The notes below the pieces were generated by a model. The model was not told the origin of the DNA and searched no databases. It was given only the letters and a program-made list of their open reading frames with translations. DNA of 64,000 nt from MPNP01 sp963668325. Lineage in GTDB: Bacteria > Pseudomonadota > Alphaproteobacteria > Rhodobacterales > Rhodobacteraceae. Where the stretch lies: assembly GCA_963668325.1 (NCBI GenBank), contig OY764222.1, forward strand, positions 248,001-312,000. The letters run 5' to 3'. Of this stretch, positions 7,702-16,962 are shown piece after piece. The position numbers and the translations under genes were made by a program. Numbering within the stretch: position 1 is the first letter of the stretch; each line of letters begins with the position of its first letter.

Positions 7702-8984
7702 TGTCACCCAAACGACAAACACGTAAAGCGATTCAGGTCTGTGCTCATTGGCAGGGGATGGATGAACCTGTCCTCATGGGAACACTTTTTGCTACACCTT
7801 CCCGAGGGAAAGAAGTATTTTCATTCGAATATGATCAAGCCTGGTTAAAATCACCACATGCACAATTACTCGACCCTGATCTAAGGCTATACTCCGGTCC
7901 CCAATATGCGCGTGAAGGTCATGATAACTTTGGCCTTTTTTTAGATTCCTCCCCTGATCGTTGGGGGCGTGTATTGATGCAACGTCGTGAAAGGCAACAA
8001 GCACGAGAAAAAGCACGGGATATTCGCTCCTTGTTTGAATCGGATTATTTGTTGGGCGTTTACGATGCGTATCGGATGGGAGCTATACGATTTCGATTAA
8101 CCGACAATACTCCATTTTTAGATAATCAAGCAGGCATGACAACACCTCCTTGGACAAAATTGCAAGATCTTGAATATGCAAGTCTCCAGTTAGAAAGGGA
8201 GAATGTCGAAAATAAGAGTGATTATCTCAAATGGCTCAATATGCTTATTGCCCCTGGTGGATCTCTTGGCGGTGCCCGTCCAAAAGCAAGTGTTCTGGAT
8301 AAAGCAAACCATCCATGGATTGCCAAGTTTCCAAGCCGTCGTGATGAAATAAATATCGGTAAATGGGAGTATCTGGTTTATTTCCTGGCACAAGATGCCG
8401 GTATAGAGGTTGCTCAGTCTGAAGTTCGTAATTTCTCTGGAGAATATGACACCTTCCTTACCAAGCGCTTTGATCGTACTGAAGATGGTGAACGCTTGAA
8501 TTTTGTCTCTGCCATGACATTACTCGGTAAGAAAGATGGTGACGGTAGTGACACCGGCGTAAGCTATTTGGATTTAGCTGGATTTCTTGTTCGTAAAGGC
8601 GCACTAGTCAACCGAGATCTGGAGCAGCTCTGGCGACGAATTGTTTTCTTTGTTTGTATTTCCAATACTGATGACCACCTGCGCAATCACGGCTTCCTGT
8701 TGACAGATGCCGGCTGGGTGCTTTCCCCCGCATATGATTTGAATCCGGTTGCTACGGGTGGTGGTTTGGCTCTCAATATCTCAAAGACAGATAACAGTCA
8801 GGATTTGGAACTGGTCCTAAGCGTGGCCAAATACTTCCGAGTTGATGAAGAACGTGCCAATGATATTATTCAGGAGGTGAAATCGGCAGTGAAAAAGTGG
8901 CGAGTGCTAGCGAAGAAGTTTTCTATTCCATCGCGTGAAGTAAACCTTATGAAAGAAGCATTTCACATTGCGGAAGATCAATAA
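7701..8984 (+). CDS. hipA: HipA-like serine/threonine kinase toxin
   Basis: A 427-residue protein of the HipA family, which phosphorylates targets such as glutamyl-tRNA synthetase and halts growth. Visible kinase features are the glycine-rich GGSLGGARPK (Ser188 matches the autophosphorylated serine region), the catalytic loop NTDDHLRNH (Asp324 and Asn329) and PAYDLNP (Asp346, metal binding). The N-terminal FGLFLDSSPDRWGR is also typical of the family. All key residues are present, so the toxin looks active. It is coupled to hipB by a 1-bp overlap and has no further partner downstream. Confidence 0.9.
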   Translation: MSPKRQTRKAIQVCAHWQGMDEPVLMGTLFATPSRGKEVFSFEYDQAWLKSPHAQLLDPDLRLYSGPQYAREGHDNFGLFLDSSPDRWGRVLMQRRERQQAREKARDIRSLFESDYLLGVYDAYRMGAIRFRLTDNTPFLDNQAGMTTPPWTKLQDLEYASLQLERENVENKSDYLKWLNMLIAPGGSLGGARPKASVLDKANHPWIAKFPSRRDEINIGKWEYLVYFLAQDAGIEVAQSEVRNFSGEYDTFLTKRFDRTEDGERLNFVSAMTLLGKKDGDGSDTGVSYLDLAGFLVRKGALVNRDLEQLWRRIVFFVCISNTDDHLRNHGFLLTDAGWVLSPAYDLNPVATGGGLALNISKTDNSQDLELVLSVAKYFRVDEERANDIIQEVKSAVKKWRVLAKKFSIPSREVNLMKEAFHIAEDQ

Positions 8985-9346
8985 TAAAGGGGCTGAAAAT
9001 AATAAAATTAATGAAAATAGTGCATTCACACCACAAACAATAGCATCAAGGAAAAGAGATTTATTCAGCTTTTGCCAAACACCCCCGCTAGTAGATAGTG
9101 GCCCTTATTAAACAGCAATCAATAGTGAATATAAAACCGTTGGTGATAGATAGTGAGGTTTTAATTTTATCAGTGGTTAGTTTCAGCGTATGACCCCGAG
9201 CCTGCAAAAAAACTGCAATGAGTCCCAATTCGAAGTTCAATAATTTGATGGGAGTCTATTTTTTCTTAGGTTTATAGCTAGAAAAATGTTGACATAAAAA
9301 TTCAGATTTAATAAGTTCGGTAAGTGAACGAATTAAAGAATTAAGC
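8985..9346. other. 362-bp intergenic stretch upstream of the ROK regulator
   Basis: No gene is visible. A TTGACA at 9289-9294 is followed by the AT-rich TTTAATAAG at 9308-9316, a possible but poorly spaced promoter for the operon starting at 9347. TTCG...CGAA half-sites at about 9315-9331 could be part of a ROK operator. Confidence 0.35.
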
Positions 9347-10567
9347 ATGTCAAACTATACGAATATTAGTAGAAAAATATCCCAGAGTTCGGTTATCCAG
9401 GCGATTGTCAATTATGGGCCAATATCCCGGGCTAGTGTGGCAAAACTGACTGGGTTATCCAAGCAAACAGTATCAGAAATTGTTGCCAACTTTGAAGTAA
9501 AGGGCTGGCTCAGAGCGGTTGGCCAAACCGAGGGTCATATCGGTCGTCGAGCAGTAGTTTATGAACTTTCCCCCACAGCAGCCTTGATTGCAAGTGTAGA
9601 TTTGGGAGGAGCAAAAGTACGTGCTGCCCTATGCGATCTGACAGGTCGAGTTTTATTTGAATTGCTTGAACCAACTGAACCTAAGGGGGGACAAGATGTT
9701 GTGCATCAAATATCTCGAATGATACGCAGCCTGGTTTCCTCTTCCGGGAGCTCTTACGAAGATTTACATACCGCAGTTATAGGAGTACCAGGAGTGCCTG
9801 ATACTGATACTGGTGCAATTCTACTAGCACCAAACATTGCCGGTATAGATCAAATTAATCTTGAAGGAAGTCTTAACCAGGAGCTGGGCATAGAGATTAT
9901 TGTAGAAAATGATGTTAATCTTTCAGCTCTTGGCGAGCATTGGCTTGGCGATCAAGGAGAGCAGGATAACCTCGCATTCCTTTCCATTGGTACCGGTATA
10001 GGTGCTGGGATAGTCTTGGCTGGAAACCTGCTAAGGGGTATTTCTGGTGCAGCAGGTGAAGTTGGGTTTTTGCCCTTTGGCACGGATCCTTTCGAACCCG
10101 AAAGCCTGAAATCAGGTGCATTGGAAAGAGCTGCTGCTACATATGCAATAATTAACAATTATAAACAGAAATCCGGCCAAGATAAAACAGTTCCGGGAGT
10201 ATTCGAGGCAGCCTCTTCTGGAGATGAGGATGCAATTAAAGTTTTGGATGATGTAGCCAAGAATATCGCTTTGGCTATTTTAGCCATAGTGTCCATAATT
10301 GATCCTTCCAAGGTTGTGGTAGGTGGTTCTATTGGATCAAGACCAGAATTGCTTGAAAGAATTATCGCACATGCATCTCGTTGTTTCCCACGTCAGATAA
10401 AAATAGAAAAAACAAAACTTGGTAATCATGCAGCACTAGCTGGTGGGGTTGCTACAGCACTTTACAATTTGCACTTGTCGCTATTTGCAGAAGGTCAGGA
10501 TATAGGAACTATCACATTCCCACCGGCTCCTTCCCTAGAGAACTTCAAAGCTTGCGAACTATCATGA
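9347..10567 (+). CDS. ROK family transcriptional regulator
   Basis: A 406-residue protein of the NagC/Mlc/XylR type. It has an N-terminal winged helix-turn-helix (about 10-60, with ISRASVAKLTGLSKQTVSEIV in part) and a ROK sugar-kinase-like domain (from about residue 85; DLGGAKVRAALCDL, GTGIGAGIV, GAAGEVG). The zinc-binding CxCGxxGC motif normally following the GEhGH region is absent. That argues for a regulator that has lost kinase function, and no other sugar kinase is present in the cluster. It shares an ATGA overlap with the next gene, so it probably controls the operon it heads in response to the imported sugar or its phosphate. Confidence 0.88.
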   Translation: MSNYTNISRKISQSSVIQAIVNYGPISRASVAKLTGLSKQTVSEIVANFEVKGWLRAVGQTEGHIGRRAVVYELSPTAALIASVDLGGAKVRAALCDLTGRVLFELLEPTEPKGGQDVVHQISRMIRSLVSSSGSSYEDLHTAVIGVPGVPDTDTGAILLAPNIAGIDQINLEGSLNQELGIEIIVENDVNLSALGEHWLGDQGEQDNLAFLSIGTGIGAGIVLAGNLLRGISGAAGEVGFLPFGTDPFEPESLKSGALERAAATYAIINNYKQKSGQDKTVPGVFEAASSGDEDAIKVLDDVAKNIALAILAIVSIIDPSKVVVGGSIGSRPELLERIIAHASRCFPRQIKIEKTKLGNHAALAGGVATALYNLHLSLFAEGQDIGTITFPPAPSLENFKACELS

Positions 10568-11823
10568 ATGAACTCATGAAAACTCTGGCTGAAGCACAGG
10601 ATATCAATGCAGATATAGAACTTTTACGCAATTCGATTGCCTACGACAGTATAACCGGCAACGAAACGCCATTTGCAATGTTTTTGCGTGAGGAACTTGA
10701 GAAGCTGGGTTTAACCACAGGTATTGGTGAATTTCAGCAAGATCGAGTGAATGTGTGGGGAAGTTATGCCGGGGAAGTAGGCCAGCCCCATCTGATGTTT
10801 GTCGGGCACACTGATACTGTACATGTTCGTGGTTGGGAAGATTACTGGCAGTCTGACATACGATCTGCCCCTTTTGCTGGGGTAACACAAGATGGGAATA
10901 TTTGGGGCCGTGGAGCTTGTGATCTTAAAGGAGGAATATGTGCAGCTCTGGCGAGTCTCCGTCTACTTCAAAGCATAGACTTTAAGCTGAAAGGTAGTAT
11001 CACATTTGCCTTTGTCGGTGATGAGGAAAGCGGCGAGCCTGGTTCGGGGGTAAGTTCAGGTATTAAAGACCTTATGCACCGGGTTAAGGGTGGCGATATA
11101 GTTTCACCGGACTTTGCCATCTACGTCGAACCAACAACCTTGGATGTCTATACAGCCCAGATTGGTTTTTTTATCGCAAACATAACCGTCCGTGGCAAAC
11201 CTGCATATTTTGGCAAACCAGAACTTGGGGTTGACGCTCTCAAATATGCTCATGAATTGTTGTCTCAAATTTGGGCACATGAAGCAGAAATCCGTTCTAG
11301 ACCAAAGCACAATCTTCTTGGATCATCCTCTATTCTCGTAACCAGTATCGAAAGCGGTGGTTTTATTGCAGTTCCTGACTTATGCAAGTTTTCGTTAATA
11401 CGAACGTTAACCCCGGATGAAAATTTGGATGAGGCGATAGAGAAGTTTGAAGCCTGTTTATCAGCCACAAATCAGGTCGAGGGAATATCGGTTCAGATCG
11501 AATACCCGGCTGGGCGTGATCATCCAAAGGGTGGTACTGCATCTGAAATTCCTCAAGACTCAAAACAAGTAATGCTCTTACAAGATTGCATCAAGCAAGT
11601 CTTGCCAGGAAAAGGGAAGGTCGGTGGTGCACCCTACTGGTCAGAAATGTCATTTCTTGTGAACGAAATCGGTTGTCCTGCTGTTTATTGTGCTCCGGGA
11701 GATATTTCTGTCGCCCACACCTTTGAAGAGCGGATCAATATAGACGAATACCTCGCTGCCATACGTGGTTTTGCTTTGTACATTACTCAATATTGCGGAG
11801 CAAAGCCTGTACCAATCAATTAA
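10564..11823 (+). CDS. M20 family metallohydrolase (ArgE/DapE/ACY1-like)
   Basis: About 419 residues from the ATG at 10564, which overlaps the regulator's stop as ATGA; the TTG at 10552 is unlikely. The di-zinc M20 motifs are present: LMFVGHTDTVHV, WGRGACDLKGGICAAL, FVGDEESGEPGSG and YVEPTT. This family removes acyl or aminoacyl groups from amino acids, dipeptides or related amides. Within the operon, it probably deacylates or cleaves the amide of the imported compound. The exact substrate cannot be read from the sequence. Confidence 0.85.
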   Translation: MNELMKTLAEAQDINADIELLRNSIAYDSITGNETPFAMFLREELEKLGLTTGIGEFQQDRVNVWGSYAGEVGQPHLMFVGHTDTVHVRGWEDYWQSDIRSAPFAGVTQDGNIWGRGACDLKGGICAALASLRLLQSIDFKLKGSITFAFVGDEESGEPGSGVSSGIKDLMHRVKGGDIVSPDFAIYVEPTTLDVYTAQIGFFIANITVRGKPAYFGKPELGVDALKYAHELLSQIWAHEAEIRSRPKHNLLGSSSILVTSIESGGFIAVPDLCKFSLIRTLTPDENLDEAIEKFEACLSATNQVEGISVQIEYPAGRDHPKGGTASEIPQDSKQVMLLQDCIKQVLPGKGKVGGAPYWSEMSFLVNEIGCPAVYCAPGDISVAHTFEERINIDEYLAAIRGFALYITQYCGAKPVPIN

Positions 11824-11843
11824 TCCAGTGAAAGGAGAATATC

Positions 11844-12902
11844 ATGAATAAGCTGGTAAAATTTTTCTTTAGTACGATGCTCATAAGCATGCTTGGTTCT
11901 TGGATACATGCAGAAACAATCGGCCCTGGTGGAGAATCTGCAACTCCAAGTTCTGAGATAGTTGTGGGTGATGATCTTGTGGATTCATTAATGGCTGGTA
12001 ATTATACCGCAGCCCTTCTATGGCATGACCAGTCTGATTTTGTAAATGCTGTTACTGCTGGTGCCAGTGACGAGTTTTCTCGTCTCGGAATTGAGGTTGT
12101 GGCTATTACCAATGCCGGATTTGATGCTGCCAAGCAACGAAACGATATTGAAACGGTTATGGCCAAAAACCCCAGTATTATACTTTCATTGCCACTTGAC
12201 CCGGTCACTTCTGCCGCAGCGTTTGAAGAAGCTAAGGAGGCCGGTATTGCACTTACCTTCCTCTCAAACCTCCCATCAGGTTATGTTCATCCCGATGATT
12301 ATGCAGCCATTGTAACAGATGACCTGTTTCAAATGGGCAAACAGGCAGCTGATGCGCTTGCAGCGGCTATGGGGAATTCTGGTACTGTCGGCTGGATCTT
12401 TCACGATGCGGCCTATTATGTCACCAATCAGCGTGATAACGCCTTTAAAACAACGATTGAAAACGATTACCCAAATATCTCAATTGTTGCGGAACATGGT
12501 ATAAGTGATCCTGCTCGGGCCGAGGAAATAGCTAATGCGATGTTGCTACAGAATCCTGATCTTGGCGGCATATACGTTACCTGGGCAGGCCCAGCTGAAG
12601 GTGTGTTGGCAGTCTTGCGCGCAAATGGGAATGAAACAACCAAACTTGTAACTTTGGATCTTTCGGAACCGATTGCGCTTGATATGGTACGAGGTGGAAA
12701 TGTTGTGGCCATTGTTGCTGATGAAGCATATGAACTTGGCAGAGCCATGGCAGCTTCAGCAGCACTTGATCTCATGGGTAAGGATGTCCCACCATTCATT
12801 GTAGCACCGGCGATTACCGTTGACGCAAACAATGTAATTGAGGGGTGGAACCAATCCCTCAATATTGATCCACCAGCAAGTGTGGTTTCTGCTTCACAAT
12901 AA
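11844..12902 (+). CDS. sugar ABC transporter substrate-binding protein (ribose-binding type)
   Basis: A 352-residue periplasmic binding protein. It has a signal peptide (MNKLVKFFFSTMLISMLGSWIHA) at residues 1-23 and a type I periplasmic-binding fold of the RbsB/PBP1 sugar class: VAITNAGFDAAKQRNDIETV in part, PSIILSLPLDP and GIYVTWAGPAEGVL. A strong AAAGGAG site precedes the ATG. The gene is followed by a long intercistronic hairpin, a common arrangement for making more binding protein than permease. Its ligand is unknown; neighbours suggest an amino sugar derivative. Confidence 0.87.
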   Translation: MNKLVKFFFSTMLISMLGSWIHAETIGPGGESATPSSEIVVGDDLVDSLMAGNYTAALLWHDQSDFVNAVTAGASDEFSRLGIEVVAITNAGFDAAKQRNDIETVMAKNPSIILSLPLDPVTSAAAFEEAKEAGIALTFLSNLPSGYVHPDDYAAIVTDDLFQMGKQAADALAAAMGNSGTVGWIFHDAAYYVTNQRDNAFKTTIENDYPNISIVAEHGISDPARAEEIANAMLLQNPDLGGIYVTWAGPAEGVLAVLRANGNETTKLVTLDLSEPIALDMVRGGNVVAIVADEAYELGRAMAASAALDLMGKDVPPFIVAPAITVDANNVIEGWNQSLNIDPPASVVSASQ

Positions 12903-12909
12903 TGCTAAT

Positions 12910-12941
12910 TGTTGGCGGACTGTTGAAACGGTTCGCCAACA
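12910..12941 (+). promoter_or_regulatory. intercistronic hairpin between binding protein and permease
   Basis: The 32-nt sequence can fold into a stem of about 14 bp with a TGAA loop. The outer arms TGTTGGCG (12910-12917) and CGCCAACA (12934-12941) are perfect; the inner part includes G-T pairs. It is followed by TTTACTTTT. It starts 8 bp after the stop of the binding-protein gene, and could be a partial terminator or an mRNA-stabilising 3' structure. Confidence 0.75.
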
Positions 12942-12978
12942 TTTACTTTTAGGTTAGGCAACTAATGGGGGCCCTCTT

Positions 12979-13920
12979 TTGATTGCGCAATTGCAGAATT
13001 TTCAAAAGTACATAATTTATTTTGGCTTCTTAGGAATATTTCTCTTTTTTGCTCTAACCCTTCACGATGATGGTTTTCTGACAACCCGGAACTTGACCAA
13101 TATCGTGTTGCAAACAGCGCCTGCCACGATCATGGCTATAGGGCTGGTATTTGTACTTTCATCGGGCGAGATTGATCTTAGTTTTGGTTCCATAGTTGCA
13201 GTTTCCGCCCTAACTGCCGCGGTGGTACTGCAAACAGCTCCATTTATCGTTGGCGTGGCGGCCGGCTTAGGTGCTGGGCTGGCGATAGGTTTTTTCAACG
13301 GCGTATTGGTTGCATACCTTCGATTACCCTCATTTTTAGTAACGCTTGCTACCATGGGACTGTTTGCAGGTATTGCCAGGTCAATGACCAATTTGAGATC
13401 TATTCCAGTAATTAATGATACTTTTACAGGAATTTTCGGATCGGGGAAACTGTTCTCAATTCCATCCCTGGTTATTTGGACAATTGTAGCAGTGATAATA
13501 GGCCATATTGTCTATCGCCATACTCGCTTTGGTGCCCATATTCTCGCTGTTGGGGATAACGCACGAGCAGCGCAGGTTTCGGGCATAAAGGTACCCAGGG
13601 TAAGGCTCTACGCCTTAACAGTTTGTGGAGGGTTGGCCGGACTAGCCGGTTTACTTTATGCCGGCAGACTTCAAGCCGCAAAATACACTCTTGGTGAAAC
13701 TGATTTAATGACAGTTATTGCAGCCGTTATAGTTGGTGGTACGGCATTGTATGGCGGGAAGGGATCTGTCGTCGGGGCCTTGCTAGGTTCCCTGATGATG
13801 GGAATGCTCAATAACGGGCTAATTTTAATGGGGCTCGAAGTATCAAATCAAATGATAGTACGAGGTCTGATTATTCTGTTAGCTGTTGCCATATCATTAC
13901 GTAATTACAATCGAAGTTAG
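12979..13920 (+). CDS. sugar ABC transporter permease (RbsC-like)
   Basis: A 313-residue inner-membrane protein of the RbsC/branched-chain permease family (BPD_transp_2) with about nine or ten hydrophobic segments. The signature stretches are GEIDLSFGSIVAVSA, FNGVLVAYLRLPSFLVTLATMG (in part), RHTRFGAHILAVGDNARAAQVSGI (in part) and GGTALYGGKGSVVGALLG. No ATG is available; TTG at 12979 is the likely start. It works with the binding protein upstream and the ATPase at 15137, from which it is separated by the PLP-enzyme gene. Confidence 0.88.
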   Translation: MIAQLQNFQKYIIYFGFLGIFLFFALTLHDDGFLTTRNLTNIVLQTAPATIMAIGLVFVLSSGEIDLSFGSIVAVSALTAAVVLQTAPFIVGVAAGLGAGLAIGFFNGVLVAYLRLPSFLVTLATMGLFAGIARSMTNLRSIPVINDTFTGIFGSGKLFSIPSLVIWTIVAVIIGHIVYRHTRFGAHILAVGDNARAAQVSGIKVPRVRLYALTVCGGLAGLAGLLYAGRLQAAKYTLGETDLMTVIAAVIVGGTALYGGKGSVVGALLGSLMMGMLNNGLILMGLEVSNQMIVRGLIILLAVAISLRNYNRS

Positions 13921-13928
13921 GAAAGCAC

Positions 13929-15134
13929 ATGTTTTTAGACCTGCTACTTCGTAGAAATTCGGCTTTTATTGAGGCTGCCATTTCATTGCACCAACAAGGA
14001 AAATTGCCAGCAAATTCATATGTAATAGATCTTGATACGGTAGAGAGCAATGCAGCGCTTTTTCAAACCGAGGCCAAAAAATATGGGCTAACCACATTGG
14101 CAATGACCAAACAGGTCGGACGTCATTCTGGCTTTTGCAACGCAGTCATGAGAGGTGGGATTAATCAATCAGTTGCGGTTGATGTTGCTTGTGCGATAGC
14201 CTGTGATAGGGCTGGGTTAAAAACTGGACACATCGGGCATCTGGTTCAGGTACCAACCGCTGAGGCAAATTATGTAGCGGCAGAACTGAAACCTGAATTT
14301 TGGACAGTTTTTTCAGAAGATAAGGCAATTGAAGCAACAACTGCTTCATTAAGGGCTGGTCGAACACAGAATCTCCTAGCCCGAATTCAGTCCTCTGGTG
14401 ATACGTTCTATCGGGGTCATGAAGGAGGGTTTGATGCTGAGGATATTATCAAAGTAGCAGACAAATTGGATGAACTCGAAGGAGGTCGCTTTGCTGGCAT
14501 AACCACTTTTCCGGCATTACTCTTTGATCAGTCCACCAACAAAGTAAAACCAACTCCCAATTTGCTAACCCTACAACGGGCTGCTGAAAAACTGCGAGCT
14601 AGTGGACGTGACGATATTGAGATCAATGCACCTGGGACTACTTCTTCAGTTGTGCTCTCGGCCTTGGCGGAAGCTGGAGCTACACAATGTGAACCAGGCA
14701 ATGGGCTCCATGGTACTACTCCCCTTCATGCAATGGAAGATTTACCCGAGGTTCCGGCTGTACTGTATTTGTCTGAAGTATCACATAATCACCATGGTAA
14801 AGGTTACTGTTTTGGTGGTGGGCTCTATATTGACCCTGTATTTCCGAAATATCAGGTTAAAGCGCTGGTTACTTCAGAGCCGACTGCCCGAAGAGAAGAC
14901 TTGCATAATGTGGAAATCCCTGACTACTCGGCAATTGATTACTATGCGATGATAGATGCTGGAAAAAAGCAGAATTTTAGAACAGGGGATACAGTTATAT
15001 TTGGTTTTCGTGGCCAAGCTTTTGTAACGCGAGCTCATGTAACTGGCGTACAAGGTATATCAAAGTATCAACCAGAAGTAACCACCATTGAAAATGGCTT
15101 TGGAAATCTATCCTTCTGGCCTGGAAAGTTCTAG
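13929..15134 (+). CDS. YhfX-like PLP-dependent enzyme (alanine racemase fold)
   Basis: A 401-residue protein of the fold type III PLP enzymes related to alanine racemase, closest by memory to YhfX of the E. coli yhf cluster. Lys60 in LAMTKQVGRHSG is the likely PLP lysine. SVAVDVACAI, INAPGTTSSVVLSALAEAGATQCEPG (in part) and SEVSHNHHGKGYCFGGG are further family stretches. The product is probably an amino-acid racemase, lyase or related amine-acting enzyme; YhfX itself has no firm function that I know. It lies between permease and ATPase genes, 8 bp after the former and 2 bp before the latter, so it belongs to the same transcript. Confidence 0.75.
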   Translation: MFLDLLLRRNSAFIEAAISLHQQGKLPANSYVIDLDTVESNAALFQTEAKKYGLTTLAMTKQVGRHSGFCNAVMRGGINQSVAVDVACAIACDRAGLKTGHIGHLVQVPTAEANYVAAELKPEFWTVFSEDKAIEATTASLRAGRTQNLLARIQSSGDTFYRGHEGGFDAEDIIKVADKLDELEGGRFAGITTFPALLFDQSTNKVKPTPNLLTLQRAAEKLRASGRDDIEINAPGTTSSVVLSALAEAGATQCEPGNGLHGTTPLHAMEDLPEVPAVLYLSEVSHNHHGKGYCFGGGLYIDPVFPKYQVKALVTSEPTARREDLHNVEIPDYSAIDYYAMIDAGKKQNFRTGDTVIFGFRGQAFVTRAHVTGVQGISKYQPEVTTIENGFGNLSFWPGKF

Positions 15135-15136
15135 TT

Positions 15137-15877
15137 ATGACGGAACCATCACCAGTATTGTCTCTCAGGAACCTTCATAAGGCATTTGGTGGACTTATTG
15201 CCATTCAGGATTTTTCCCTTGATCTTTTTCCTAGCAAGATCGTCGCCCTTGTGGGTGATAATGGTGCTGGGAAATCAACCATTGTTAAAATTATATCAGG
15301 CATCTATCGACCAACCTCGGGCGAATTGAGGCTTGATGGTAGTGTGGTCAGTTTTTTGGATGCGAGTTCCGCCCGAAGCAAAGGAATTGAAGTTGTTCAC
15401 CAGGATTTGGCCCTTGTTGATGAACAATCTGTCTATATGAACATGTTTTTGGGCCAAGAGTTAATAAAAAAACCTTTTGGTTTGCTTGACAAGGCAAGAA
15501 TGAGACAAGAAAGCCAGGATTTGGTAGATGCACTGGATGTTCGGATACCGTCTGCAAACTCAACTATTCGAGATCTAAGCGGTGGCCAAAGACAGGGGAT
15601 TGCCATTGCTCGCGCTGTGCACTGGGCTAGTAAACTCATCCTACTTGATGAACCCACAGCAGCCTTGGGTGTGGCCGAAACAAAAAAGGTTGAAGAACTC
15701 GTTTCATCACTGAGGGAACGTAATCTCGCAATTCTGCTTATCAGCCATAGCCTTGACCAAGTCTTTCGCTTGTCAGACCGTATTGTTGTTTTGCGAAGAG
15801 GACAGCAGGTAGGAATTCGTGAAACTTGTGAAACCGACAAGAACGAGATTATTTCAATGATAACGGGCGTAAATTAA
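15137..15877 (+). CDS. sugar ABC transporter ATP-binding protein
   Basis: A 246-residue single-domain ATPase. Motifs in order are Walker A (GDNGAGKST), Q-loop region (VHQDLAL), signature (LSGGQRQ), Walker B (LILLDEPTAAL) and the switch histidine (LLISHS). RbsA-type ATPases usually carry two fused domains of about 500 residues; this is the shorter FrcA-like form that acts as a homodimer. It completes the binding protein/permease set. It starts with ATG 2 bp after the preceding stop and is followed 2 bp later by the SIS gene. Confidence 0.92.
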   Translation: MTEPSPVLSLRNLHKAFGGLIAIQDFSLDLFPSKIVALVGDNGAGKSTIVKIISGIYRPTSGELRLDGSVVSFLDASSARSKGIEVVHQDLALVDEQSVYMNMFLGQELIKKPFGLLDKARMRQESQDLVDALDVRIPSANSTIRDLSGGQRQGIAIARAVHWASKLILLDEPTAALGVAETKKVEELVSSLRERNLAILLISHSLDQVFRLSDRIVVLRRGQQVGIRETCETDKNEIISMITGVN

Positions 15878-15879
15878 GG

Positions 15880-16908
15880 ATGGTTGTAAATCCGACCCAA
15901 ACAGCCGCTGAGATCAACGAAATTCCTGATATTATCAGTCATCAACTGGCAAAGGGCCTAGAAAAGTATTGGGATGTTGGAAACAAATTACGTGTTGCAA
16001 ATTTGCATGGGTTTATCACCTGTGCCCGAGGAACCTCAGATCATGCTGCAAAATTTTTCAAATACCTAATAGAAACCCAAACTGGCCTTCCAGTTGCATC
16101 CATAGGACCTTCAGTTGCATCAATATATAAGGCTCACCTGAAACTTGGTGGCTTTGCCGCAATATCTTTCTCACAGTCAGGTGGCAGCCCTGATATTTTG
16201 GCTTTACAAAAAGCGGCCAAAGAGGGTGGAGCGAAGACAATTGCAGTTCTTAACGTTACAGACAGTCCTCTTGGTTGGGATGTGGAAACAATATTACCAA
16301 CCTATTCTGGCCCTGAAAAGGGAGTAGCAGCTACCAAGTCATTTGTAGGTATGCTTATTGCATCACTCGGCATACTTGCTGGATATTTGAATGACCGTTC
16401 TATCCTTTTAACACTACAAAAACTTCCTGATTTAGCTCAAAAATCTCTAACTCCTGGTTGGTCGTCTGTTTCCGAACCTGTAACAAATGCTGTTTCTCTA
16501 TATTGTATCGGGCGAGGGTTGGGTTATGCCATAGCTAGTGAAGCTGCGCTAAAGTTTAAGGAGTTATGTCTGCTTCATGCTGAGGCCTATTCTGCTGCGG
16601 AGGTACTCCATGGTCCAGCAGCAATTGCCCATGAACGTTTTGTGGCTCTATTCTTTGAATCATCTGGATTGGTATCGGTATCAATGGAAGCTGCAAGGCA
16701 AAATATGAAAAGCCGGGGAGCAACCGTCAATTCCTTGGGGTTAGCAAACAGGATAAGCACACAACTGAATTCAGATCAAGAAAAAGAGTTTCTCTCACCT
16801 ATCCTTCAGTCGATTTCATTTTACGTTTTTGTTGAAGAATTAGCCCGCAACCTTGGCCAAAATCCAGATAATCCTCTGGGATTACAAAAAGTAACAAAAA
16901 CACTTTGA
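15880..16908 (+). CDS. SIS-domain protein, NagB-II / deglycase type
   Basis: A 342-residue double-SIS protein resembling the isomerase half of GlmS. It has ARGTSDHAAKFFKYLIE, ISFSQSGGSPDILAL, GPEKGVAATKSF, EAALKFKELCLLHAEAY and a C-terminal NPDNPLGLQKVTKTL. Relatives include the alternative glucosamine-6-phosphate deaminase NagB-II and the fructosamine-type deglycases (FrlB, FraB, GfrF). The expected reaction is removal of the amine from a phosphorylated amino sugar or Amadori compound. It is the last gene of the operon; a terminator-like hairpin lies about 280 bp downstream. No sugar kinase is present in the cluster. Confidence 0.85.
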   Translation: MVVNPTQTAAEINEIPDIISHQLAKGLEKYWDVGNKLRVANLHGFITCARGTSDHAAKFFKYLIETQTGLPVASIGPSVASIYKAHLKLGGFAAISFSQSGGSPDILALQKAAKEGGAKTIAVLNVTDSPLGWDVETILPTYSGPEKGVAATKSFVGMLIASLGILAGYLNDRSILLTLQKLPDLAQKSLTPGWSSVSEPVTNAVSLYCIGRGLGYAIASEAALKFKELCLLHAEAYSAAEVLHGPAAIAHERFVALFFESSGLVSVSMEAARQNMKSRGATVNSLGLANRISTQLNSDQEKEFLSPILQSISFYVFVEELARNLGQNPDNPLGLQKVTKTL

Positions 16909-16962
16909 CCTAATTTAGTGAAGCCACCAAGATATTAGCTTCTCAGAGCCAAAATATTCTTA

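Noticed and set aside
12467..12862. A 131-codon minus-strand open frame over the sugar-binding protein gene.
   Set aside because: Antisense shadow of a gene with strong family similarity.
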